Translations under genes and position numbers: made by a program
In this document: positions 1-7,944 of the stretch, in pieces
Layout: each line of letters begins with the position of its first letter
Numbering within the stretch: the stretch's first letter is position 1
Notes under the pieces: generated by a model
Told to the model about the DNA's origin: nothing
The model's database searches: none
Seen by the model: only the letters and a program-made list of their open reading frames with translations
NCBI GenBank assembly: GCA_006227085.1
Contig: SBFY01000047.1
Coordinates: forward strand, 1-22,415
DNA from: Gammaproteobacteria bacterium
Lineage (GTDB): Bacteria; Pseudomonadota; Gammaproteobacteria; Pseudomonadales; M0112
Direction: 5' to 3'
Length of the DNA: 22,415 nucleotides

Positions 1-204
1 ACACGCAGCCTGGGCACCTGGATGGTCTTGCAAGCCATTATCCGTGCCCGTGAGCTTGGCCTGCCATGGGTCTACCCGGGCTTTTACATTGCCAACTGCC
101 GCAAGATGGCCTACAAGGCCCGCTTCCCGGCCATGCAAATCCTCCAGGATGGGGAATGGCGACCTTTCCAGTCACCCACCCCGGAGGCGGCAGCGCACCT
201 TTGA
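1..204 (+). CDS. bpt: Aspartate/glutamate leucyltransferase (Bpt/Ate family), C-terminal fragment
   Basis: Only the last 67 codons lie in the window; the reading frame is open from base 1. Bpt transfers leucine from Leu-tRNA to proteins with N-terminal Asp or Glu, making a primary N-degron that ClpS delivers to ClpAP. The fragment carries the family's conserved tail: LGTWM, then a helix with RARELGLPWVYPGFYI, then the lysine-rich MAYKARFPAMQIL segment that closes the GNAT-like fold. The chain ends with a short acidic/alanine tail, as in Pseudomonas Ate. The next gene is infA and clpA-clpS follow, the order known from Pseudomonas. An Aat-type transferase is less likely because this C-terminal pattern belongs to the Bpt/ATE1 family. 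Assignment is confident although the N-terminal half is missing. Confidence 0.88.
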   Translation, partial: TRSLGTWMVLQAIIRARELGLPWVYPGFYIANCRKMAYKARFPAMQILQDGEWRPFQSPTPEAAAHL

Positions 205-229
205 AAGCTGGCCCTGTTTAGGGCACAAT
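201..229 (+). promoter_or_regulatory. Candidate sigma70 promoter for infA
   Basis: A TTGAAA box (201-206), overlapping the bpt stop codon, is followed after 17 bases by CACAAT (224-229). Transcription would begin near 236, about 26 bases before the infA start. A small hairpin (GCCCT 211-215, AGGGC 220-224) lies inside the spacer. The -10 box is imperfect, so infA could also be read through from bpt. Confidence 0.35.
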
Positions 230-261
230 GCGCGACTTTGCAAACCGGAGCACATTGCAAT

Positions 262-480
262 ATGCCGAAAGAAGAAAACATCGAGCTTGAAGGCGAAGTC
301 GTCGACACGCTTCCCAATACGACCTTCCGCGTCAAGCTGGAAAACGGCCATGTTGTGACAGCCCATATCTCCGGAAAAATGCGCAAGAACTACATCCGCA
401 TCCTGACGGGTGACAAGGTCAAGGTGGAAATCAGCCCGTATGACCTGAGCAAGGCCCGTATCACGTATCGCGAACGTTGA
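262..480 (+). CDS. infA: Translation initiation factor IF-1
   Basis: The product is 72 residues, the standard IF-1 length. IF-1 is a single OB-fold protein that binds the A site of the 30S subunit with IF-2 and IF-3. The sequence starts MPKEENIELEG, carries the FRVKLENGH and HISGKMRKNYIRI core, and ends with DLSKARITYR, all hallmarks of the family. An in-frame upstream ATG at 238 would add eight residues not found in the family; the ATG at 262 has a GGAG at 247-250 at a somewhat long spacing. The gene is convergent with clpA, and a symmetrical terminator separates the two. The bpt-infA-clpA order matches Pseudomonas; E. coli has aat in place of bpt. Confidence 0.97.
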   Translation: MPKEENIELEGEVVDTLPNTTFRVKLENGHVVTAHISGKMRKNYIRILTGDKVKVEISPYDLSKARITYRER

Positions 481-491
481 TCCTGATGAAT

Positions 492-520
492 AAAAAAACC
501 GCCGGTCAGGCGGTTTTTTT
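492..520. terminator. Bidirectional intrinsic terminator between infA and clpA
   Basis: A perfect 12-base inverted repeat runs from 492-503 (seven A then CCGCC) to 509-520 (GGCGG then seven T) with a 5-base loop GGTCA. The A and T tracts flank a GC core, so the hairpin can end infA on the plus strand and clpA on the minus strand, which stops at 538. Confidence 0.92.
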
Positions 521-537
521 ATGGGCAACCCAAGCCA

Positions 538-2814
538 TTATGCCGGCTCTTCTTCCGGCATGCTGGCTGACTCCACCACATCCAGTGCCAAGGCATCATC
601 CTTGACTGAAACATGCACGGTGCCACCTTTGGCCAATGGCCCAAACAGCACCAGTTCCGCCAAGGGTTTCTTGATGTGCTCCTGGATCATGCGTGCCATC
701 GGGCGCGCGCCCATTTTCTCGTCATATCCTTTCGCAGCCAGCCACTCACGGGCATCGTGGTCCACTTCCAGCAACACACCTTTGTCATCCAGCTGGGTTT
801 GCAATTCCACCAGGAACTTGTCGACGACCGTGAGGATGATCTCCGGCGGCAAACTGTTGAACTGGATGATGCCATCAAGGCGGTTGCGGAATTCCGGGCT
901 GAACGCCTTGCGAATTGCTTCCATCCCGTCCGAGCTGTGGTTTTGTTGCGTGAAGCCGATCGACGCACGCTGCATCAGTTCAGCACCAGCATTCGTGGTC
1001 ATGATCAGGATGACATTGCGGAAGTCTGCCTTGCGGCCGTTGTTATCCGTCAAGGTGCCATGATCCATCACCTGCAATAACAGGTTGTAGACATCAGGAT
1101 GGGCTTTCTCGATTTCATCCAGCAGCACGACACTGTGCGGTGACTTGGTCACGGCATCGGTTAACAGGCCACCCTGGTCGAAGCCGACATAGCCCGGTGG
1201 CGCACCGATCAGGCGCGACACCGTGTGGCGCTCCATGTATTCCGACATATCAAAGCGGATCAGTTGCACACCGAGCAAACGCGCCAGTTGCCGGCACACT
1301 TCGGTCTTGCCGACACCGGTAGGCCCGGCAAACAGGAAGGCGCCAATCGGCTTCTCATGCGTTTTCAACCCGGCACGCGCCATCTTGATGGCCGTGGCCA
1401 GTGTGCTGATGGCTTCCTGCTGGCCAAATACCACACGCTGCAGGTTCTTCTCGAGCTCTTTCAGGCCAGCCTTGTCAGACGCGGTAATCGTTTGCGGCGG
1501 GATACGGGCAATATTGGCCACCACCGCTTCGATTTCCTTGCGATCAATCACTTTCAAGCGCTTGTCTTCCGGCTGCAGGCGCTGGTAGGCGCCGGCTTCA
1601 TCGATCACATCGATGGCCTTGTCCGGCATGAAGCGGTCATTGATGTAGCGACTGGCCAGTTCGGTGGCCGCACGCAAGGCCTGGTCGGTGTATTCCAGCC
1701 CATGATGCTCCTCGAAACGTGACTTCAGGCCTTTCAGGATCTGGTAGGTTTCCTCGACACTCGGCTCCAGCACATCCACTTTCTGGAAACGGCGCGACAA
1801 GGCACGGTCTTTCTCAAAAATACCGCGGTATTCCTGGAAGGTGGTTGAACCCACGCAACGCAAATCACCTGAGGTCAGGATCGGTTTCAGCAGGTTCGAT
1901 GCATCCATGACACCGCCGGAAGCGGCACCGGCACCGATGATGGTATGGATTTCATCGATGAACAAAATCGCCTTCGGTTGCTTGCGCAATTCCGACAGCA
2001 GTCCCTTGAAGCGTTTTTCAAAATCACCACGATACTTGGTGCCCGCCAGCAAGGCGCCCATGTCCAGCGCATACACCTGGTGTTCGGATAAGACTTCCGG
2101 TGCATCGCCATCGACGATCATCTTGGCCAGGCCTTCCACGATCGCTGTCTTGCCAACGCCGGATTCACCGACCAGCAAGGGATTGTTCTTGCGGCGTCGC
2201 GCGAGGATCTGCGCCACACGCTGCACTTCCGGCAGGCGACCGATCAGGGGGTCGATACGCCCTGCTTTCGCTTCCGCGTTGAGGTTGGTAGTGAACTGCT
2301 GCAGCGGGCTTTTCTCTTCCGCACCTTCCTGCGCAGGGGCATCAGTGCGTTCACTGCTTTCACTGCCCGCATCCCCCGTCGACAAACGGGAAATGCCGTG
2401 CGAGATAAAGTTGACCACATCCAGCCGGGCCACACTTTGTTTCTTCAGGAAATACACCGCCTGGCTTTCCTGCTCACTGAAAATCGCCACCAGCACATTG
2501 GCACCGGTCACTTCGGTTTTGCCGGAAGACTGCACATGGAATACGGCTCGTTGCAGTACGCGCTGGAACCCCAGCGTGGGCTGGGTATCACGCTCGATAT
2601 CTTCCGGAATGACCGGCGTGGTGGAATCGAGGAATTCCTGCAACTCTTTCTGCAAGACAGCAATATCGGCCCCGCATGCCTTCAAGACCTCGACGGCATC
2701 ACGGTTGTCGGTCAGTGCCAGCAACAAGTGCTCCACGGTCATGAACTCATGACGCTTGGCGCGGGCAGTCTTGAACGCACTGTTGAGCGAAAACTCCAGG
2801 TCCTTGCTTAGCAT
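538..2814 (-). CDS. clpA: ATP-dependent Clp protease ATP-binding subunit ClpA
   Basis: At 758 residues this matches E. coli ClpA in length. ClpA is the hexameric AAA+ unfoldase that feeds substrates to ClpP. Residues 1-145 form the N domain that docks ClpS, followed by an acidic linker (about 148-170). AAA module 1 has Walker A GESGVGKT (216-223) and Walker B LFIDEI (284-289); module 2 has GPTGVGKT (497-504) and VVLLDEIEK (562-570). The ClpP-docking IGF tripeptide sits at 619-621, so this is a ClpP partner rather than a ClpB disaggregase. The ATG follows GAGG at a normal spacing, and the clpS stop lies 9 bases upstream, so the two genes form one operon. ClpP is not in the window. The tail is rich in Glu. 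Confidence 0.97.
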   Translation of the reverse strand: MLSKDLEFSLNSAFKTARAKRHEFMTVEHLLLALTDNRDAVEVLKACGADIAVLQKELQEFLDSTTPVIPEDIERDTQPTLGFQRVLQRAVFHVQSSGKTEVTGANVLVAIFSEQESQAVYFLKKQSVARLDVVNFISHGISRLSTGDAGSESSERTDAPAQEGAEEKSPLQQFTTNLNAEAKAGRIDPLIGRLPEVQRVAQILARRRKNNPLLVGESGVGKTAIVEGLAKMIVDGDAPEVLSEHQVYALDMGALLAGTKYRGDFEKRFKGLLSELRKQPKAILFIDEIHTIIGAGAASGGVMDASNLLKPILTSGDLRCVGSTTFQEYRGIFEKDRALSRRFQKVDVLEPSVEETYQILKGLKSRFEEHHGLEYTDQALRAATELASRYINDRFMPDKAIDVIDEAGAYQRLQPEDKRLKVIDRKEIEAVVANIARIPPQTITASDKAGLKELEKNLQRVVFGQQEAISTLATAIKMARAGLKTHEKPIGAFLFAGPTGVGKTEVCRQLARLLGVQLIRFDMSEYMERHTVSRLIGAPPGYVGFDQGGLLTDAVTKSPHSVVLLDEIEKAHPDVYNLLLQVMDHGTLTDNNGRKADFRNVILIMTTNAGAELMQRASIGFTQQNHSSDGMEAIRKAFSPEFRNRLDGIIQFNSLPPEIILTVVDKFLVELQTQLDDKGVLLEVDHDAREWLAAKGYDEKMGARPMARMIQEHIKKPLAELVLFGPLAKGGTVHVSVKDDALALDVVESASMPEEEPA

Positions 2815-2823
2815 AGTGCCACC

Positions 2824-3225
2824 TCAGGATGCTCCATCCGTTTCGTCTGACTCGATATCACACACCAGTGGGTGTTCGTTGGCGCGGGCAAATTGGTTCA
2901 CCTGCAAAGCCTTGGTTTCCGCAATATCACGAGGATAGACACCACACACGGCGCGGCCTTCGGTATGCACAGCCAGCATGACACGGGTGGCTCTCTCCTC
3001 ATCCATGTGGAAGAACATCATCAGCACTTCCACAACAAATTCCATCGGCGTGAAGTCATCATTGAGCATGATCACCCGGTACAGGGGCGGCTCTTTCAGG
3101 GCTGGCCGTTCAAGTTCGACGGCAACGCTACCCTGGTGGCCCAGTGGCTCATGATCATCTTCCATGCTTAATGTTAGACCACGATATGGGCTTTTACCGT
3201 CAATAAATGACTGATTTTGCGACAT
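2824..3225 (-). CDS. clpS: ClpS adaptor for ClpAP (N-degron recognition)
   Basis: ClpS binds N-terminal Leu, Phe, Tyr or Trp and hands the substrate to ClpA. The core is unmistakable: LYRVIMLNDDFTPMEFV, in which the Asn-Asp pair and Met line the N-degron pocket, followed by LAVHTEGRAVCGVY and ARANEHPLVC. The chosen start gives 133 residues and has AGGA six bases upstream. An internal ATG at 3163-3165 would give 113 residues, closer to the 106 of E. coli ClpS, but lacks a ribosome site; a further upstream ATG at 3300 is unlikely. The 20 extra N-terminal residues would be disordered. The gene precedes clpA by 9 bases and is divergent from the cold-shock gene, as in E. coli and Pseudomonas. Confidence 0.93.
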   Translation of the reverse strand: MSQNQSFIDGKSPYRGLTLSMEDDHEPLGHQGSVAVELERPALKEPPLYRVIMLNDDFTPMEFVVEVLMMFFHMDEERATRVMLAVHTEGRAVCGVYPRDIAETKALQVNQFARANEHPLVCDIESDETDGAS

Positions 3226-3259
3226 TTCGCATCCTGGAAAGAGAGCACGGGGCATCGGT

Positions 3260-3287
3260 TTGCAAATCCTGAAACATTGGCTAAAAT
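3260..3287 (+). promoter_or_regulatory. Candidate promoter for the cold-shock gene
   Basis: TTGCAA (3260-3265), a 16-base spacer and TAAAAT (3282-3287) form a reasonable sigma70 promoter. It would give a leader of about 120 bases before the start codon at 3414; long leaders are typical of cold-shock mRNAs. The end of this leader is AT-rich (3333-3413). The site lies upstream of the clpS start in the divergent region. A second -10-like TACAAT at 3336-3341 has no -35 partner. Confidence 0.35.
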
Positions 3288-3413
3288 CTGAACAGTTCAT
3301 TGGCCACCATCGCGCCCGAGGCGCCCGGCCCGAACTACAATAAAAACAATAGTGTTTAAAAACAACAGGTTAAACATAAGACCTGAATAATAATAACTGA
3401 AAGGATTTCAGTC

Positions 3414-3656
3414 ATGGCAAGCCAGACGGGTGTCGTAAAGTGGTTCAATAACTCCAAGGGCTATGGATTTATCCTGCCAGACAATGGCGGTTCTGACATT
3501 TTTGCCCACTATTCCTGCATCATCATGGAAGGTTACAAGACCCTTCGTGCAGGCCAGCAAGTATCCTTTGATGCCGTGGAAGGCCCGAAAGGCCTGCATG
3601 CCGCGAACATCCAGTACAACAGCGCCCATAACGACCAGATTGGCAACCAGGCCTGA
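3414..3656 (+). CDS. cspD: Cold-shock domain protein, CspD-like
   Basis: The 80-residue protein is a single cold-shock domain that binds single-stranded RNA or DNA. It has the RNP1 motif KGYGFI (15-20) and the RNP2 motif DIFAHYS (28-34), plus the aromatic surface W10, F11, Y17, F19. AAGGA at 3401-3405 sits 8 bases before the ATG. The symbol rests mostly on position: E. coli and Pseudomonas cspD also lie divergent from clpS-clpA. The C-terminal ten residues are polar and variable, a little longer than the CspA type. Whether it is induced by cold or, like E. coli CspD, by stationary phase cannot be read from the sequence. Confidence 0.93.
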   Translation: MASQTGVVKWFNNSKGYGFILPDNGGSDIFAHYSCIIMEGYKTLRAGQQVSFDAVEGPKGLHAANIQYNSAHNDQIGNQA

Positions 3657-3703
3657 CAGGCCGGCGCCCTCCCTGCTCCCGGCAATAGCCCGGTTTACGA
3701 GCC

Positions 3704-3747
3704 GGCCCATTGCCATGCCCCGCAAGGGGTATGGCAATGGGCCTTTT
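3704..3747 (+). terminator. Strong intrinsic terminator after the cold-shock gene
   Basis: An 18-base stem (3704-3721 with 3726-3743) has only one non-Watson-Crick position, a G-T, and is closed by the GNRA-type tetraloop GCAA (3722-3725). TTTT follows at 3744-3747. There is no matching A-run on the left side, so it terminates the plus-strand cold-shock gene rather than icd, which ends at 3750. Confidence 0.9.
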
Positions 3748-3749
3748 CA

Positions 3750-5003
<1,254 letters not shown>

Positions 5004-5059
5004 ACATTACTCCATGGTCAGAGGAAGAAACCGGCAGCCGGGCCGCCGCAAAGCGCGGT

Positions 5060-5068
5060 ATTATAGCA
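5060..5068 (-). promoter_or_regulatory. Extended -10 promoter element for icd
   Basis: The minus strand reads TGCTATAAT here: a perfect TATAAT preceded by the extended -10 TG. No good -35 box is seen at 16-18 bases upstream, which is usual for extended -10 promoters. Transcription would start near 5053, giving a leader of about 50 bases before the icd ATG at 5003. Confidence 0.55.
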
Positions 5069-5099
5069 GCCTGCCCCGCTGATATCCCACTTGGAACAC

Positions 5100-5678
5100 A
5101 TGAGCGAGTTGATCCTGTTCAATAAACCTTTCGGGGTATTGAGCCAGTTTACCGACCCCGAGGGCCGGGCCACGCTGGCTGACCATATCCCGCTGCCGGA
5201 CTGCTACCCGGCCGGCCGCCTCGATCGCGATTCCGAAGGCCTGCTGCTGCTCACCAATGATGGCGCCCTGCAGCACCGCATTGCCCATCCCAGCCAGAAA
5301 CTGCCGAAGACCTACTGGGTGCAAGTGGAAGGCACGCCGGATGATGTGGCCTTGCAGGCCTTGCGCAAAGGCGTCCTGCTCGACGATGGCATGACACGTC
5401 CTGCCAAGGCTGAACGCATGGAGACACCCGACTTGTGGGAGCGTGACCCGCCGGTACCCGTGGCCCGCCACGGCCAGACCAGCTGGATCAGCCTGACCAT
5501 CACCGAGGGTCGCAACCGCCAGGTCCGGCGCATGACGGCCGCGGTTGGCCATCCGACGCTACGGCTGGTGCGCCAGGCCATCGGCCCATGGTCTGTCGAA
5601 GGACTGAAACCCGGAGAGTACCGCAAGGAAATCATCCACTTACCAAACCAACCTGATAAATCACGGAAATACCGATGA
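5100..5678 (+). CDS. rluE: 23S rRNA pseudouridine synthase, RluE-like
   Basis: RluE isomerises U2457 of 23S rRNA in E. coli. The protein belongs to the RsuA/RluB/E/F family: it opens with ILFNKPFGVLSQF, and the catalytic motif is GRLDRDSEGLLLLTNDG with Asp42 as the catalytic residue. KTYWVQVEG and the arginine-rich EGRNRQVRRM segment follow. There is no N-terminal S4 domain, which fits RluE rather than RsuA or RluB. The ATG at 5100 gives 192 residues; a TTG at 5091 would add three more. Its position beside icd and before nudJ matches E. coli. The stop codon overlaps the nudJ start (ATGA). Assignment to the U2457 site rests on synteny and domain layout. Confidence 0.93.
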   Translation: MSELILFNKPFGVLSQFTDPEGRATLADHIPLPDCYPAGRLDRDSEGLLLLTNDGALQHRIAHPSQKLPKTYWVQVEGTPDDVALQALRKGVLLDDGMTRPAKAERMETPDLWERDPPVPVARHGQTSWISLTITEGRNRQVRRMTAAVGHPTLRLVRQAIGPWSVEGLKPGEYRKEIIHLPNQPDKSRKYR

Positions 5679-6145
5679 GAGACAACAGCCTGATCTGGAA
5701 ACCCAATGCCACCGTGGCCACCATCGTCGAACTGGATGGCCGCTTCCTGTTTGTGGAAGAGCACAACGATGACGGCGTACTGGTCATCAACCAGCCGGCC
5801 GGCCACCTCGATCCCGGTGAAAGCCTGCCACAGGCCGCCGTGCGCGAAACCCTGGAAGAGACCGGCTGGGAAGTCGAGCTCACCGGCGTGGTCTGCGTGA
5901 CCATGTATGCCCCGCCCGGCAAGAACCTCACCTACCTGCGCACCTGTTTTGCCGGCAGGCCCATCAAGCACCACCCTGAGCGCCCGCTCGACACCGGCAT
6001 CACCCGTGCCTTGTGGCTCAGCCGTGAAGAACTCGAAGCCCAGTCTGCTAAAATGCGCAGCCCGCTGGTCAGCCATGTGCTGGATCGCTACCTGGCCGGC
6101 CATCATTACCCGTTAGCATTGTTTTCTGACCCCGTGATCGCATGA
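5675..6145 (+). CDS. nudJ: Nudix hydrolase NudJ (phosphatase)
   Basis: The 156-residue protein has a complete Nudix box: G43, E49, then R57-E58-x-x-E61-E62-x-G64 (GHLDPGES, AVRETLEETGW). E. coli NudJ hydrolyses nucleoside di- and triphosphates, including hydroxymethylpyrimidine pyrophosphate. The N-terminal WKPNATVATIVE and the ITRALWLSREEL segment fit NudJ. The start overlaps the rluE stop by the ATGA arrangement, and its own stop overlaps the mnmA start in the same way, so it is translationally coupled on both sides. The rluE-nudJ-mnmA order is that of E. coli; the substrate in this organism is inferred only. Confidence 0.93.
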   Translation: MRDNSLIWKPNATVATIVELDGRFLFVEEHNDDGVLVINQPAGHLDPGESLPQAAVRETLEETGWEVELTGVVCVTMYAPPGKNLTYLRTCFAGRPIKHHPERPLDTGITRALWLSREELEAQSAKMRSPLVSHVLDRYLAGHHYPLALFSDPVIA

Positions 6146-7251
6146 GCCCTGCGCGCAAAGTCATTGTTGGCATGTCCGGCGGCGTCGACTCTTCCGTCGC
6201 CGCCTGGTGCCTGCTGCAACAAGGCTATGCCGTGGAAGGCCTGTTCATGAAGAACTGGGAAGAAGACGACGGCACCGAATACTGCACCGCCAAGGAAGAC
6301 CTGGCCGACGCGCAATCCGTCGCTGACAGCCTGGGCATACACTTGCACACCGCCAATTTTGCCGCCGAATACTGGGACAATGTGTTCGAGCATTTCCTGG
6401 CCGAATACCGTGCCGGCCGCACCCCGAACCCTGACATCCTCTGCAACCGCGAGATCAAGTTCCGCGCTTTCCTCGACTATGCGCTCGCCCTCGGCGCCGA
6501 TGCCATCGCCACCGGCCATTACGCCCGCCTCTCGCACAGCAATGATGGCACCCGCCTGCTGCGCGGCCTCGACAGCAACAAGGACCAGTCCTACTTCCTG
6601 CATGCCGTTGGCGGCAAGGAACTCAGCCAGGCGCTGTTCCCGGTCGGCGAGATGGAAAAGCCCGAGGTGCGCCGCATCGCCAGCACCCTTGGCCTGGTCA
6701 CGCACGACAAGAAAGACAGCACCGGCATCTGTTTCATCGGTGAACGCCGCTTCAAGGATTTCCTGCAGCAATACCTGCCAGCCCAACCCGGCGAGATCCG
6801 CAGCCCGGAAGGCCAGCTGCTTGGCCAGCACCAGGGCCTCATGTATTACACCCTCGGCCAACGTCAGGGCCTGCACATCGGTGGCGTTGCCGGTGCGAAA
6901 GAAGAGCCCTGGTATGTGGCGGAAAAACGCCTCGACAGCAACACCCTGATCGCCGTGCAGGGCAGCGAACATCCCTTGTTGATGAGCCGTCGCCTGTGGC
7001 TGGAAAAACCGGATGCCCACAGCAATGGTTACTGGGTTGATGGCCACGGACCTGCACTACCACACCGCTGCACGGCCAAGACCCGCTATCGCCAGGCAGA
7101 CCAGTCCTGTGTACTGGAAGCCGATGGTGATCGTATCCGTGTCACCTTTGATGAACCCCAGTGGGCCGTGACCCCTGGGCAATCAGCAGTCTTTTATGAT
7201 GGCGAGTGCTGCCTCGGCGGTGCCGTCATTGAGCAAACGGAGCCCGCATGA
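6142..7251 (+). CDS. mnmA: tRNA-specific 2-thiouridylase MnmA
   Basis: MnmA makes 2-thiouridine at the wobble base (U34) of Lys, Glu and Gln tRNAs, using sulfur passed through the TusBCDE relay in E. coli. The ATP pyrophosphatase loop SGGVDSS lies at residues 12-18. The two catalytic cysteines are C101 (in PDILCNREIKF) and C197 (in DSTGICFIGERRF), matching E. coli C102 and C199. The length of 369 is normal. FPVGEMEKPEVRRIA and YTLGQRQGL are also typical. It starts inside the nudJ stop (ATGA) and ends inside the hflD start (ATGA). The ribosome site is weak, so coupling to nudJ probably drives initiation. Confidence 0.97.
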   Translation: MSPARKVIVGMSGGVDSSVAAWCLLQQGYAVEGLFMKNWEEDDGTEYCTAKEDLADAQSVADSLGIHLHTANFAAEYWDNVFEHFLAEYRAGRTPNPDILCNREIKFRAFLDYALALGADAIATGHYARLSHSNDGTRLLRGLDSNKDQSYFLHAVGGKELSQALFPVGEMEKPEVRRIASTLGLVTHDKKDSTGICFIGERRFKDFLQQYLPAQPGEIRSPEGQLLGQHQGLMYYTLGQRQGLHIGGVAGAKEEPWYVAEKRLDSNTLIAVQGSEHPLLMSRRLWLEKPDAHSNGYWVDGHGPALPHRCTAKTRYRQADQSCVLEADGDRIRVTFDEPQWAVTPGQSAVFYDGECCLGGAVIEQTEPA

Positions 7252-7862
7252 CCCCGATCCAGAACCAGTTGATTGCCTTGGCTGGCATTGCGCAAGCCGC
7301 CCAGCAAGTGCACCGCATTGCCACCACCGGCCAATACGACCCGGCTGCCACCGCACCACTGGTGGATGGCTTGTTCGTGTTCGACCCGGAAAATACCGCT
7401 GCCGTGTTTGGTGGTATTGGCAACATCCGTCCTGGCCTGCAGCTGCTGGGCGACCTGTTCAACCAGCAACAGTCACCGGTGTTTGAACCGATCATGCGTT
7501 ACATGCTTGGCATCATCCAGATTGCCAACCAGCTCAAGCGCGAGCCGGAAATGCTGGGCATCATCCGCAGCCGGCTGGAACATGCCGAGCGCCATCGCCA
7601 GCACTTCCCCGACCAACCCAATGCCGTGGTGCACAACATTGCCGCGATTTACCAGGACACGATCAGCACCCTGCGATTCCGCATCAAGGTGACCGGTACG
7701 GACACGCACCTGAAAAACAGCAACAACGCCGAAATGATCCGCACCCTGTTACTGGCCGGCATCCGCGCCGCCTGGCTGTGGCAACAAGTCGGTGGCAAGC
7801 GTTGGCACTGGTTCTTCAAGCGCAACACCATCATGGACAACTTGCTGGAATTGCTGCGCTGA
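7248..7862 (+). CDS. hflD: High frequency lysogenization protein HflD
   Basis: The 204-residue helical protein matches HflD (213 in E. coli), a peripheral inner-membrane protein first found through its effect on lambda CII and lysogenisation; its normal cellular role is unclear. Recognisable stretches include QNQLIALAGIAQAAQQVHRIA, in which substitutions are conservative, the central NIRPGLQLLGDLF, and the C-terminal RAAWLWQQVGGKRW. No signal peptide or membrane span is evident. ACGGAG at 7237-7242 lies five bases before the ATG, and the start overlaps the mnmA stop. The position between mnmA and purB is conserved in enterics and pseudomonads. Confidence 0.92.
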   Translation: MTPIQNQLIALAGIAQAAQQVHRIATTGQYDPAATAPLVDGLFVFDPENTAAVFGGIGNIRPGLQLLGDLFNQQQSPVFEPIMRYMLGIIQIANQLKREPEMLGIIRSRLEHAERHRQHFPDQPNAVVHNIAAIYQDTISTLRFRIKVTGTDTHLKNSNNAEMIRTLLLAGIRAAWLWQQVGGKRWHWFFKRNTIMDNLLELLR

Positions 7863-7883
7863 TGCGTCCTGACACCCCATTCC

Positions 7884-7912
7884 ACAGGGACCATGCGGTA
7901 TCATGTCCCTGT
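7884..7912 (+). promoter_or_regulatory. Hairpin in the purB leader
   Basis: ACAGGGACCATG (7884-7895) can pair with CATGTCCCTGT (7902-7912), leaving one bulged C and a 6-base loop. No T-run follows, so it is not an intrinsic terminator. It lies in the 82-base gap between hflD and purB, 20 bases before the purB ribosome site. A PurR-type box was not seen. It could be a folded leader or an mRNA processing site. Confidence 0.35.
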
Positions 7913-7944
7913 CCAATGCCTGATGAATCACCAAGGAGCCCGGC

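Noticed and set aside
1841..2752. A 303-codon open frame opposite clpA
   Set aside because: It is antisense to the Walker-motif region of clpA, Ser/Thr/Arg-rich, with no ribosome site or recognisable motif.
6106..7047. A 313-codon open frame opposite mnmA
   Set aside because: It mirrors the coding frame of mnmA, has low-complexity Ala/Val/Gly composition and no family signature.
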